Assembly (NCBI RefSeq): GCF_031583595.1
Contig: NZ_CP134145.1
Coordinates: 2,480,001-2,544,000 of the forward strand
Reading direction: 5' to 3'
Source: Thalassotalea psychrophila
GTDB taxonomy: Bacteria; Pseudomonadota; Gammaproteobacteria; Enterobacterales; Alteromonadaceae
Length of the DNA: 64,000 bases
Each line of letters opens with the position of its first letter. Position 1 is the first letter of the stretch. The notes under the pieces are model-generated. The model saw only the letters and a list, made by a program, of their open reading frames with translations. It did no database searches and was not told the DNA's origin. A program made the translations under genes and the position numbers. Shown one piece after another: positions 26,955 through 35,775 of this stretch.

Positions 26955-29939
26955 TTATTGTTTAAAGCTTGGCTTCCAGTTATGCCAGTTTTCTTCAGCT
27001 TCAGAATTTAATTCAAAAATGTGGCCATTATCGATAGCTGTGGCTTGATTATCTTCAGGTGTTGCAAATGCAATGCCTCCAGCTAAAATAGCATCAATCG
27101 ATGTAGTGTCAACTTTTACCCCTGAAAATAAACCCGCATCTATTTTAATACCACTGGCATTATAAAACTTAGTTTTATTATTCACTAAATGTTTATGCTG
27201 TTCTTCTATATTTATATAAACATAAACGCCATCAGAATTATCGTTAAGGTTAACACCAAGAACTCGCCCAACCTTTACTTGACGATAATAAACTGGATTA
27301 TCTATATTTATAGACCCCTTAACATCACTGGTGAGAACAATATTTACACCATTTGGCTTAGTTGTTGTTACAGGCTCGGTTATTAGCCCAACGAAATCAG
27401 TTTTATCTTCACCAACTGCAGGTAAAACACCAATGTAGTTTCCGGTAAAATAAGCCTTAGCATTAGCAACTCTTGCCACACTAACTTCGGGTTTCACTAA
27501 CCAAAACTTAGAGCCAGAAGAGCTTAATTGTGGATGATCCTTACTTAATGTTAGCAATAACTTGGTTTTGGTTAAATCTTCATTAAGATTAACGGCCATA
27601 ACATGCCCAACAATGTGGCCTGCATGTCGAACCGTAGCATTAACTTTAATATCTACCACTTCATTAAACACTAAGTTTACTTCTTTTCCTGATTGATTCA
27701 TTGTGTCAACGTTTGGATGTAACACAAATTCGCTCATTTCAACGGCTAAGTCATCCAAGTTTGCACGTGTATTATCTAGGGCAATTCCACCTCTAATTAT
27801 ACTCTGCAAACTTTCAGTTTGAACGGTCATACCAGTCATATCTGCGTGTGCTCTAATACCGCTACTTTGATAAAATTGAGAACTTGTACTTACTAAGTGT
27901 CTATAATCATCTTCAATTGTAGCGGCTACTTCTATAGATTTTCCATCATCACTAAAGTTAACTGAATCGACTAAACCAATAACCATTTTCATGTAGGTTA
28001 TTGGTGTACCTTTTTCAATTGAGCCTGCATTTTTTAACATTAACCTGACTTGTAAACCATCATCATCAGCTGACGATGGTGGTGCTTTATCTAATAATTC
28101 AAAACTATTTTTAAATTTAGTACTGTTACCAGGTTTAACTTGTATGAATGTACCTGTAAGTAACGCACTAAAGCCTGCTAAATTGCCACTGGAAAGTTTA
28201 GGCTCCACAATCCATATTTTTGAATTATCTTTAAATAAATTTTTATAATCGCGATGATAGCCAATCGTTAATATAGATGACTTTAAGTCTGAACTAGGTT
28301 TTATGTCTTTAACTGTACCTACTTGCTTATCAGCAAACATTAATTTGGTAATACCAGCAGTTAAATCATATTTATTATCTGCAATAATTGTTACTAATTC
28401 AGTATTTAACGCGTCTTCAAAATTTCTGTTTAAATCAAAAGACGTGCCATTTTCAACCACATCAGCATTATCAAAATCAATGGTATGAAAAGATACTCCG
28501 CCAATTAACATTGATTGTATTGGTGCCGTTTTTACGGTAAACCCCTTTAAAGAGCCTGAAACCTCAACACCACCTTGTTCAAAGAATACAGATGTTGAGT
28601 TAACTAAATGTACATATTCTTTTTCAATATGAATATGAACGTTAAAGAAGCGTTGATTATCGGACAACTTATGATCCTGAATGCTACCAACCTTTAAATT
28701 TTTATAAAATACTGGTGAGCCAAATGATAATGAATCTACACTGTCCGAGACTATATTTAGGTGTAATCCTTCTTCAGTGAATTTAAGAGCAGGCACTGAA
28801 GGTAAAACTTCAAATTCACGGCTAGGCTGACCATCTCCGAGTCTAAATGAAACATACGTACCACTAAGAAGCCTATCAATGTTAGAAACCCCAGCTAAGC
28901 TAATGTTCGGCTTAACAAGCCAAAACTCCATATTTTCTAGAAGATACGGTTCTAATCTAGGATCAAATAAAACACTCGCTGTTACGCCACCTTTGGCCTG
29001 GTTATAAACAAAATCTTCTATAGTTCCAACCTCAACGCCTTCAAAAATAACTTTAGTGATACCTGCTTTAATACCACTATTACGAGGAAAATTCATTTTA
29101 ACAATGATTCCAGCTCTTGCTTCGTCAAATCCTTCAAAGAGAGGGTATTCAGTGAAGTTTTCTACTATTGTTTTTGTATCGCCTAATTCAGGAGTGTGAA
29201 AAGCTATACCACCGCCAATAATAGAAGAAAGAGACTGAGTTCTTAATTTAAAACCAGATAAGTCCCCTGCCATTTCAATACCGCTGGCATTCCAAAAACG
29301 CGAATTCAATTTAACTAAGTTTTTGTATTGCTCTTCGATTAACATATTAATTTTAATATGGCTTTTGTCTTCAGCAAAATCATAGCCATATACTTCACCA
29401 ACCTTTATTTGCTTGTAAAAAACACTACTACCATGAGAAATAGAGCCAAGCTCTTTTGCATGAAGAGTTACATGTAGACCAGGTGCATCTTCAGATTTAG
29501 GTGGTGGTTGTTTTAATGCGGTAAACTCTTTTATAAATTCATTACCTACTTCAGGTAATATTTCAAAATAGTTTCCTGTTATTACAGTATCTAATCCTGA
29601 CACACCTGATAGACTTATTTCTGGTTTAACCAACCAAAACAATGAGTTTTCAGAAAGGTATTGCTTTACACTATTGTTGACTTCGATAGAAACCAAAACT
29701 GTATTTAGATCTTCTAAATCTAAGTCATTTACTAATCCAACAGGAAAGCCCTTGTAGCGAACTTCAGTTTTTCCAATAACTATGCCTTCAGCACTATCTG
29801 TTTTTATTATGATATCAACACCAGCATCACTGAAAGATTTGAATAATAGCCATAAACCAATTAACGCTGCCAAAACAGGCAATAGCCATATAGAAGATAT
29901 TGGTGACTTATTTGAGATTACAGCTTGTTCTTCATTCAT
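26955..29939 (-). CDS. LetB/PqiB-like MCE protein with eight MCE domains
   Basis: Inner-membrane-anchored periplasmic protein expected to form a stacked tube that carries phospholipids between the membranes. One membrane helix (about residues 16-36) is followed by repeated MCE domains. I count eight, beginning near GVDIIIKTD, GLHVTLHAK, GIIVKMNFP, GLHLNIVSD, LVTIIADNK, GLQVRLMLK, EVNLVFNEV and GVNIVLTSD. They alternate: odd ones end in a WLVKPEIS-type strand and G-YF--LP, even ones in FY-ASGI and IIGGGIAF. E. coli LetB has seven domains in 877 residues; this one has 994. It starts 2 bases after the LetA-like gene. Confidence 0.88.
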   Translation of the reverse strand: MNEEQAVISNKSPISSIWLLPVLAALIGLWLLFKSFSDAGVDIIIKTDSAEGIVIGKTEVRYKGFPVGLVNDLDLEDLNTVLVSIEVNNSVKQYLSENSLFWLVKPEISLSGVSGLDTVITGNYFEILPEVGNEFIKEFTALKQPPPKSEDAPGLHVTLHAKELGSISHGSSVFYKQIKVGEVYGYDFAEDKSHIKINMLIEEQYKNLVKLNSRFWNASGIEMAGDLSGFKLRTQSLSSIIGGGIAFHTPELGDTKTIVENFTEYPLFEGFDEARAGIIVKMNFPRNSGIKAGITKVIFEGVEVGTIEDFVYNQAKGGVTASVLFDPRLEPYLLENMEFWLVKPNISLAGVSNIDRLLSGTYVSFRLGDGQPSREFEVLPSVPALKFTEEGLHLNIVSDSVDSLSFGSPVFYKNLKVGSIQDHKLSDNQRFFNVHIHIEKEYVHLVNSTSVFFEQGGVEVSGSLKGFTVKTAPIQSMLIGGVSFHTIDFDNADVVENGTSFDLNRNFEDALNTELVTIIADNKYDLTAGITKLMFADKQVGTVKDIKPSSDLKSSILTIGYHRDYKNLFKDNSKIWIVEPKLSSGNLAGFSALLTGTFIQVKPGNSTKFKNSFELLDKAPPSSADDDGLQVRLMLKNAGSIEKGTPITYMKMVIGLVDSVNFSDDGKSIEVAATIEDDYRHLVSTSSQFYQSSGIRAHADMTGMTVQTESLQSIIRGGIALDNTRANLDDLAVEMSEFVLHPNVDTMNQSGKEVNLVFNEVVDIKVNATVRHAGHIVGHVMAVNLNEDLTKTKLLLTLSKDHPQLSSSGSKFWLVKPEVSVARVANAKAYFTGNYIGVLPAVGEDKTDFVGLITEPVTTTKPNGVNIVLTSDVKGSINIDNPVYYRQVKVGRVLGVNLNDNSDGVYVYINIEEQHKHLVNNKTKFYNASGIKIDAGLFSGVKVDTTSIDAILAGGIAFATPEDNQATAIDNGHIFELNSEAEENWHNWKPSFKQ

Positions 29940-29941
29940 CT

Positions 29942-30625
29942 TTATTTTTCTTCTTTAATTTGATTGGATAAATTAATATCATATTTTTTATCCCACAATA
30001 AACGTGGATCAAAACTGTTAGCAGCTAAAATGGTAATGATAACCATAATACCAAAAGCAGTGGCTCCTGGACCGGCTACTATTTCAACTACTGCACCAAT
30101 TTCAACCAAGGCAACCAGCAAGGCGACTACAAAAACATCAAGCATTGACCATTTACCAAAAAACTCAATATAACGATACATTTTAGTTCTTTGCAGTTTT
30201 GTATATTTTGATCTATTTCTTAACGAGAATAACAAAACAAATAAACCAACTATTTTTGCTAAGGGAACAACAAAACTGGCAAAAAATATTATAGCTGCTA
30301 TTGGGTAGATACCGAGTTTAATTAAAAGGAAAATACCAGAAAGTATAGTATCGGGCTGACCTTTTCCAAAATACAAAATTGTCATTATTGGGTATGCGTT
30401 TGCAGGTATAAAAGCGATAAGCGAACAAATAGTTAGTGCCCAGCAGCGTTGTAATGAATCATAAATTCTCAGATGTATTTTACTGTCACAGCGCGGACAA
30501 TAATTATCTTTAGATTCCTCAATTTCAACTAATAAATTACAAACATGACATTGAGCCAATCCCTGAGACATTGCTGTTTGTATTTCTTCTGTCGACTTTA
30601 TATTATCGCTCATAGTTGAGGTCAT
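29942..30625 (-). CDS. LetA/PqiA-like membrane protein, second half-type
   Basis: A 227-residue inner-membrane partner of the MCE protein. A rubredoxin-like zinc site (CHVC and CPRC, about residues 26-48) precedes four membrane helices; the ALLVALVEIGAVVEIVAGPGATAFG and NSFDPRLLWD segments are typical of the PqiA domain. E. coli LetA and PqiA carry two such domains in one chain; here each is a separate gene. It overlaps the upstream paralogue by 23 bases; a second ATG at 30613 is an alternative start. Confidence 0.86.
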   Translation of the reverse strand: MTSTMSDNIKSTEEIQTAMSQGLAQCHVCNLLVEIEESKDNYCPRCDSKIHLRIYDSLQRCWALTICSLIAFIPANAYPIMTILYFGKGQPDTILSGIFLLIKLGIYPIAAIIFFASFVVPLAKIVGLFVLLFSLRNRSKYTKLQRTKMYRYIEFFGKWSMLDVFVVALLVALVEIGAVVEIVAGPGATAFGIMVIITILAANSFDPRLLWDKKYDINLSNQIKEEK

Positions 30626-31211
30626 CCCAGATCATTTGTTTATCCAGGGTTATTTTTAACGATAACACACATAGCATTAGTGCTGAGAAACACAACAACC
30701 CCAGATTAAAAGACAAATCAGCCATATCTTTTAGCTTAATAATAGACACTAATATGCCAATTAAAAATACTTCTAACATTTCCCAACTATCAACGTGATG
30801 GTAAAACAATAATAATTGTTTATATATTGGATGTTGATGACGATTATGCTTAAAGCCAAAACAAACTAAAAATGCGGTTGTGAGTTTAATTAAAGGGGCT
30901 AAAGCACAAAAAGCAAATACTAAGGTGGCGACTAAATACAACTCTGTTTGCCAAAGCGCAGATATTCCAGACATTAAACTTGCCGAGCTTTCTACTGAAA
31001 GTAATTGCATCGACATTAATGGGAAAAATGTAGCAGGGATAAACAGTAAAAGACCGGTCCCACTAATTGCTAGTGTTCGATTTATTGAATCGTATTTTTT
31101 ATCTAAAATATGATGATGGCATCTTGGGCAGCTAGCAACTTCCCCTTCATTAATAGAAGTGATTGTTATTAATGTATCGCACTCATAACAAGCAAATTGC
31201 TTTTGTTTCAC
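30603..31211 (-). CDS. LetA/PqiA-like membrane protein, first half-type
   Basis: A 202-residue protein with the same plan as the next gene: zinc-binding CYEC and CPRC (about residues 8-31) and four membrane helices, ending in LDKQMIWDDL. It corresponds to the N-terminal PqiA domain of two-domain LetA. The three genes 31211 to 26955 form one operon, overlapping or 2 bases apart, and would make a complete LetAB-type transporter from three polypeptides. Confidence 0.86.
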   Translation of the reverse strand: MKQKQFACYECDTLITITSINEGEVASCPRCHHHILDKKYDSINRTLAISGTGLLLFIPATFFPLMSMQLLSVESSASLMSGISALWQTELYLVATLVFAFCALAPLIKLTTAFLVCFGFKHNRHQHPIYKQLLLFYHHVDSWEMLEVFLIGILVSIIKLKDMADLSFNLGLLCFSALMLCVLSLKITLDKQMIWDDLNYER

Positions 31212-31524
31212 TGTAAGTAACGCCTAAACAAGATATATTTGAAGTTCTATGTATATGATTGTTAGTAATAAATTGAATTAAGGCAAGCTTTATATACATA
31301 TATTTTAATTAAACAATTTGATTTAGCTCAATAAATAACCGGCTTTGTAATCAGTCGTTTACAACTTTATGATTTTTATTAGAAAATTGTAATTTTTACT
31401 TATATTTTCTTGCATAGTTCGCATTTTAAACTAATACTTACTATCAAGAGGAATTAAGCAAATTCCCTTTTAAAAAAATAATTAGCCTTACCCTAGGTTT
31501 GTATTTGTCTTTAAGGATAATAAA
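31212..31524. promoter_or_regulatory. divergent control region of the letA-like operon and the MipA/OmpV gene
   Basis: AT-rich gap. A possible promoter toward the porin is TTGCAT (31410-31415), 16 bases, TAATAC (31432-31437), and AAGGA lies 8 bases before the ATG. I found no promoter for the other direction and no repeats. Confidence 0.35.
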
Positions 31525-32295
31525 ATGAAAAAATTATTAGTTACGTCGCTATTATTAGCGTCTACTTCAGCTGTGGCTGGTTCAGGTGTTGCAGGTAGTG
31601 TTAGTGATGTACCAGACACTCCATCTGAAGCAACGTCAGGTTGGAATGCATCTGTTGGTCTAGGTGTTGTTAATGCTCCTACTTTTGCTGGTGTTGACGA
31701 AACTGAGTCGACCGCTGTACCGCTTATCAATGTTAATTATAACGATACCTTTTACTTTGAATACAACAAATTAGGTTGGTGGGCGTGGAAACCACAAGAT
31801 ACTGGTTTCCGTGTTGGTTTAGTTGCACAATCTCGTAAGGGTTACGATAAAGGTGACGGCCCTCTTGACCGTGAAATAGATGATACTGGTTTAGCAGGCT
31901 TACGCGTAAAATGGCAATCAGGTATGTTTGGCATTGATGCTTCTATACTCGGCTCTTCTGAAGAAGATAGTGGTGGTGAAATGCATATCACCGCAAAATA
32001 TACCTTCCTTGCTTCAGCAAAAGGTACATTAACTGCGATGGTTAAAGCAGAGGCTCTTTCTGAAGATGCTGTAGACTACTTCTACTACTCAGGTGCTTTT
32101 GATTCAGATGCATTTACCCCAGACAGTGCAACAAATGTTTCAGTAGGTTTGGTAGGTACATACAATATTGCGCCAAAATGGACATTAATTGGTGCAGTTT
32201 TAGCAACATCCTATGGTGATTCAATTTCAGATGCACCTGGTGTAACTGAAGATTCAGGTACTACAGCATTACTTGGTGCTACATACAAATTCTAA
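31525..32295 (+). CDS. MipA/OmpV family outer-membrane protein
   Basis: A 256-residue beta-barrel protein with a signal peptide cut after SAVA. WNASVGLGVVNAPTFAG, YNDTFYFEYNKLGWWAW and the final aromatic residue of TALLGATYKF are typical of the MipA/OmpV family of outer-membrane scaffolding proteins. The role of individual members ranges from murein-hydrolase scaffolds to osmotic porins, so no specific function is claimed. It is a single gene with its own terminator. Confidence 0.88.
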   Translation: MKKLLVTSLLLASTSAVAGSGVAGSVSDVPDTPSEATSGWNASVGLGVVNAPTFAGVDETESTAVPLINVNYNDTFYFEYNKLGWWAWKPQDTGFRVGLVAQSRKGYDKGDGPLDREIDDTGLAGLRVKWQSGMFGIDASILGSSEEDSGGEMHITAKYTFLASAKGTLTAMVKAEALSEDAVDYFYYSGAFDSDAFTPDSATNVSVGLVGTYNIAPKWTLIGAVLATSYGDSISDAPGVTEDSGTTALLGATYKF

Positions 32296-32317
32296 TAAAT
32301 AATTAGTTATTTGATAT

Positions 32318-32348
32318 AAAGGTCTCTTTTGAGGCCTTTTTTGTTTTT
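32318..32348 (+). terminator. intrinsic terminator of the MipA/OmpV gene
   Basis: AAAGGTCT pairs with AGGCCTTT (one G-T pair) around CTTTTG, followed by a T-rich tract broken by one G. It starts 23 bases after the stop. Confidence 0.88.
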
Positions 32349-32423
32349 AGCCTGTGTCATCCTGAAATGAAAATACACTCCAAAGGTCATCCCTCTCCTT
32401 CGTATATGAGTATATCCCTAAAC

Positions 32424-32447
32424 AAAAAAGAGCACCTAGGTGCCCTT
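32424..32447 (-). terminator. intrinsic terminator of the phosphoribosyltransferase gene
   Basis: On the minus strand a hairpin around GCACCTAGGTGC is followed by six T residues. It lies 29 bases beyond the stop at 32476. Confidence 0.8.
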
Positions 32448-32475
32448 CTCAAACAACAGGAATATTTAAGTTCTA

Positions 32476-33039
32476 TTAATCTTCAAATATAATGTCATGA
32501 ATGTTGGATAGATCGCTCTTTCCTTCAATAATTTCTTCTTTAGATAAACCTGATAATTCATGTGGGAAAACTAACCATTCATCTGAAGAATGTACAAAGT
32601 AATCTGGTACGATATCAACCTTTGAATTTTGCGGTTTATACCAAGGACACGCCACTCTAATATCTTTAGGTGTGTTTAAACGCATTTGTTCTTGAATTTT
32701 TTCGATTAAGGCCGCAACACTTCTTCCTGAATCAAAAACATCATCAACAATTAATAGTGAATCATCAGCGTTGGCATTTTCTATAAGATAATGTAAACCA
32801 TGTACCTTAATTTCTTTTGCTTGCTGGTTTATGCCGTAATACGAAGAGGTACGAACGGCAATATGATCGGTTTCGATTTTTTTGTAATCAAAATATTCCT
32901 GCACTGCTATACCAATTGGTGCACCGCCACGCCAAATACCAATAATAAATTGCGGTTTAAAACCATCTTTATATACTTTATGTGCAACACGAAAAGAATC
33001 TTCAAGAAGTTCTTGCGCAGTGATAAATTTCTTATCCAT
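32476..33039 (-). CDS. purine-type phosphoribosyltransferase
   Basis: Type I phosphoribosyltransferase of about 187 residues. The PRPP loop LLIVDDVFDSGRS is clear, and IIGIWRGGAPIG is the loop preceding it in xanthine-guanine and hypoxanthine enzymes. It probably salvages a purine base with PRPP, but the exact base cannot be read from the sequence. Start chosen at ATG 33039, which has GGGAAA seven to eight bases upstream; an in-frame ATG five codons earlier (33054) is possible. A single gene with its own terminator. Confidence 0.82.
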   Translation of the reverse strand: MDKKFITAQELLEDSFRVAHKVYKDGFKPQFIIGIWRGGAPIGIAVQEYFDYKKIETDHIAVRTSSYYGINQQAKEIKVHGLHYLIENANADDSLLIVDDVFDSGRSVAALIEKIQEQMRLNTPKDIRVACPWYKPQNSKVDIVPDYFVHSSDEWLVFPHELSGLSKEEIIEGKSDLSNIHDIIFED

Positions 33040-33144
33040 ACTATTATTTCCCATGGATTGAACAATTTTGACTTCTTAGAGCCGATAAACCGTTACTTAA
33101 ATAAACAAAACATGATTATAACGTATATGGATCATTTTTGATGT

Positions 33145-34089
33145 TCAAATTGAAGTTTTTTGCGATAAGTTTTGATCTACTTCGAAGATAAGATTTTTAA
33201 TACTTTCAAAGGCATTTGTATAAAAACCTAGATTAATGTTTTTAATAGTGTCGTTTGGCGAATGGTAGTTTTTATGATTTTCGCCAGTGATGAATAAATA
33301 AGGGATGCCAGCTTTATGGAATTCGTAATGATCACTAGCTTTATGTAGGTTAATAGTCGATCTTACTGATGAAATTTCACGATTATTGAGTCTATTCTTA
33401 AAAACAAAATTCACTGGTGATGTTTGATTTACATGTTCGACTAATGTTTTAAGTTCAGCTTTATTTCTGGAAGCAACAACATACAATGACTTATGTTTCT
33501 TTCCGTAGGAAATCATGTCTAAATTAATATTAAAAACGATGTCTTGCTTATTAATTTTTGAGTCTGTAAGAAACGCTTTAGCCCCCTTAAAGCCGTGTTC
33601 TTCAGCATCTGTAGCTAGTAGAACCAGAGAATAATGAGTATCAATAGATTCTAGCCAGGGTTTCAAACTTAACAATGCCGCCGTACCAGAAGCATTATCA
33701 TCAGCACCGTAATAAACTTTCCCAGACTTTTTACCTAGATGATCGTAATGTGCTGAAATAATAATAAATTTATTTTTAAATAACTTACCTTGTTTAATAA
33801 AAAGGTGATTACGCCCTACTTTACTACTAAAACCATGTTCATACTGAAACTGTTCACTAAAAGATGTGCTGGTAGCGTCTGTTGTAGATAAATGCTGAAC
33901 TATATACTTAGACGCTAGTGTGTGCCCATGACTGCCTGGGTATCGCCCTGAAAACGACTTTGAAGACAATTGTTTTAGGTGTTCGATTAACTGAAGATTA
34001 TTACCTTGAAAAGCAAACAGATGAAAACTAATAAACACACAGATGAGCCCAGCAACTTGCACACGCAAACGTTTAAATATTATTGCCAT
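33145..34089 (-). CDS. secreted M28 family metallopeptidase
   Basis: Zinc aminopeptidase with an N-terminal signal or anchor (VAGLICVFISFHLFAF). All M28 metal motifs are present in order: AHYDHLG, GADDNASG, DAEEHGFKG with the catalytic Glu, NLDMISYG and YHSPNDT, plus SDHYEFHKAGIPYLFITG near the end. The length, 314 residues, is that of a bare catalytic domain. It shares one base with the stop of the upstream lipoprotein gene, so the two are probably co-expressed. Confidence 0.9.
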   Translation of the reverse strand: MAIIFKRLRVQVAGLICVFISFHLFAFQGNNLQLIEHLKQLSSKSFSGRYPGSHGHTLASKYIVQHLSTTDATSTSFSEQFQYEHGFSSKVGRNHLFIKQGKLFKNKFIIISAHYDHLGKKSGKVYYGADDNASGTAALLSLKPWLESIDTHYSLVLLATDAEEHGFKGAKAFLTDSKINKQDIVFNINLDMISYGKKHKSLYVVASRNKAELKTLVEHVNQTSPVNFVFKNRLNNREISSVRSTINLHKASDHYEFHKAGIPYLFITGENHKNYHSPNDTIKNINLGFYTNAFESIKNLIFEVDQNLSQKTSI

Positions 34090-35267
34090 TATAACCGTGA
34101 TAATAAATTAAGTTTACTTTGATATTTGTCCTCAATATCTTTGAATCTTGCATAACGTTTAGCTTTTAACAAATAGTACTCAGATTGTTTATAGTTGCCT
34201 AATTTATAGTAAGATTTAGCTAATCCGAAATAAAATTCATGTTCTTTACCTAACATAGATTTAGCTTTTTTATAGTGGTTGATCGCTAATTTATATTCGC
34301 CATTATAAAATGCTTCATCACCTAATAAACCGTGATAATAAGGGTTTTCCATTCTGGCTTTATGAATATAACTATATATCTTCGTTGCTTCTTCATGTCT
34401 TTCTTGTTCTGTAACTAAGATCGCTAAATTATTCCAAGCATTATAATTTTTGTAATTATAATTAACAGATGCTAAATAAGATTGCTCAGCATAGTCTTGT
34501 AGACCAATTCGCTTATATAACAAGCCTAAATTTCCCCACACAGGACTGAAATCAGGTTCTTGTTTTATTGATGCTCTAAAATACGCATAGGCTAAATCAA
34601 ATTCATTTCTAACCAAGGCTTGTGCACCCTTATTATTGTAGAACATTGCAGTAACACGATTTTTTGAAATTATATTTTTAGGAAAATGTTTTTTAACACT
34701 ATAAGGGTCAAAATCAATAACAGTTTCTTTGCCATTCCATACAACTACAAAAGGTGACTTGGAATCACCAACAACTTTTAAATTAACATGCCCGGTTAAC
34801 ATGTTATAACTGCCCTCTCGTATCCAATACTCAGGAATCAATACTTCTTGAAACTTAATTGTTAAATCAGCTTCATTAGCTAAGGAATAGGCTAATATAG
34901 TTAAGGAAAGGCAATTAGCTGTATTTTGATGAAAAGCTTGAGTAGCGGTTAAATTGGCCCCATTTTGATACCTTAAGTCTTCAGGGGAGCGGTGAAATAG
35001 TTTTTTTAATAACAGACGAGCCCGTTTAGATGGATCTTGTTCATGCATAAGACTGCTATGCACAAAATCGTTCATTTCATTGTCTAAAGCATATATTTGT
35101 TTTTTAGTTTCTATGGGGTAATTCGTATAAGAGGGAAAAGCTTCATCATTAAGTAGTTTACTTGTATCAATATCAACAAGACCTGCATGTTTAGATGAGC
35201 AGGCGGTTAAAAAAACGCACAAACTAAAAAAATAAAATAATGTTAGCTTTTTAGTACTTATCGCCAT
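34089..35267 (-). CDS. lipoprotein with transglutaminase-like and TPR domains
   Basis: The start is set at ATG 35267 because GAGG lies six bases before it and the protein then opens with a lipoprotein signal (lipobox LTAC-S, cysteine near residue 23); a longer frame begins at 35363. Residues of about 85-200 resemble a transglutaminase-like fold with Cys in TANCLSL, His in LTGHVNL and Asp in VIDFDPY. The C-terminal half is a run of TPR helices (for example FSPVWGNLGLLYKRIGL and YHGLLGDEAFYNGEYKLAI). Its function is unknown; it may be an envelope peptidase or scaffold working with the M28 enzyme. Confidence 0.78.
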   Translation of the reverse strand: MAISTKKLTLFYFFSLCVFLTACSSKHAGLVDIDTSKLLNDEAFPSYTNYPIETKKQIYALDNEMNDFVHSSLMHEQDPSKRARLLLKKLFHRSPEDLRYQNGANLTATQAFHQNTANCLSLTILAYSLANEADLTIKFQEVLIPEYWIREGSYNMLTGHVNLKVVGDSKSPFVVVWNGKETVIDFDPYSVKKHFPKNIISKNRVTAMFYNNKGAQALVRNEFDLAYAYFRASIKQEPDFSPVWGNLGLLYKRIGLQDYAEQSYLASVNYNYKNYNAWNNLAILVTEQERHEEATKIYSYIHKARMENPYYHGLLGDEAFYNGEYKLAINHYKKAKSMLGKEHEFYFGLAKSYYKLGNYKQSEYYLLKAKRYARFKDIEDKYQSKLNLLSRL

Positions 35268-35383
35268 AACGCCCTCAGGAATATAAGAGAAAATATTTGC
35301 TGATATATTAAGCATAACTAAAAATTGTAGGAATGACAGAAAAACTGCCGTATGGAAATACAAATTTACAATTTATTACCGGC

Positions 35384-35413
35384 AAAAAAAACTAATCTTT
35401 CGATTAGGTTTTT
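35384..35413 (-). terminator. duplicated copy of the tRNA-Ser terminator
   Basis: Near-identical to the hairpin at 35493-35523: CTAATC-GAAA-GATTAG followed on the minus strand by seven T residues. One base of the outer stem is lost. Confidence 0.8.
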
Positions 35414-35423
35414 CTTTTAAATA

Positions 35424-35479
35424 TGGCGGTGAGATAGAGATTTGAACTCTTAAATATGAGTTGGCTACAAACCCATGCC
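35424..35479 (-). pseudogene. 3'-half duplicate of tRNA-Ser
   Basis: The acceptor 3' strand, encoded CCA, T arm and most of the variable arm of tRNA-Ser are repeated here, including TGGCGGTGAGATAGAGATTT and GGCTACAAACCCATGCC, with a five-base insertion in the variable region. The 5' half and anticodon arm are absent, so it cannot make a tRNA. It lies about 110 bases downstream of the intact gene and has its own copy of the terminator. Confidence 0.88.
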
Positions 35480-35492
35480 TTTTTTATGGATG

Positions 35493-35523
35493 AAAAAAAA
35501 CCTAATCTTTCGATTAGGTTTTT
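35493..35523 (-). terminator. intrinsic terminator of tRNA-Ser
   Basis: A perfect 12-bp stem, AAAAACCTAATC with GATTAGGTTTTT, capped by a GAAA tetraloop on the minus strand, running into eight T residues. It begins 10 bases after the tRNA 3' end. Confidence 0.93.
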
Positions 35524-35533
35524 CTTTAAAATA

Positions 35534-35624
35534 TGGCGGTGAGATAGAGATTTGAACTCTAGATGGGCTACAAACCCATGCCGGTTTTCAAGACCGGTGC
35601 TTTCGACCACTCAGCCATCTCACC
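35534..35624 (-). tRNA. tRNA-Ser (anticodon TGA)
   Basis: The 91-base reverse strand has acceptor GGTGAGA pairing with TCTCACC, D arm GCTGAGTGGTCGAAAGC, anticodon stem CCGGT-CTTGAAA-ACCGG with TGA, a long variable arm (CATGGGTTTGTAGCCCATC, typical of class II tRNAs), T arm AGAGTTCAAATCTCT and an encoded CCA. Confidence 0.96.
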
Positions 35625-35775
35625 AATGACGCGAATATTAAAGATTGCTGACGCACTTGTAAAGGCCTAAATCTAAATTTTTTTAATTAATTTAATAAAA
35701 TTTGACTGTTTGCAGAAAAAACCAACAAAGACTGTTTAAAAAGTGAAAACGTAAGTCAAAATTGTACTAAAAAAT

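Noticed and set aside
25214..35480. Genomic island bounded by the recombinase gene and the tRNA-Ser duplicate
   Set aside because: The genes between are ordinary housekeeping and envelope genes of native composition, and the recombinase lies at the far end, not beside the tRNA.
35404..35610. A 68-codon minus-strand frame over the tRNA-Ser region
   Set aside because: It runs through the tRNA-Ser gene, its terminator and the pseudo-copy, so it is a chance frame over structural RNA sequence.
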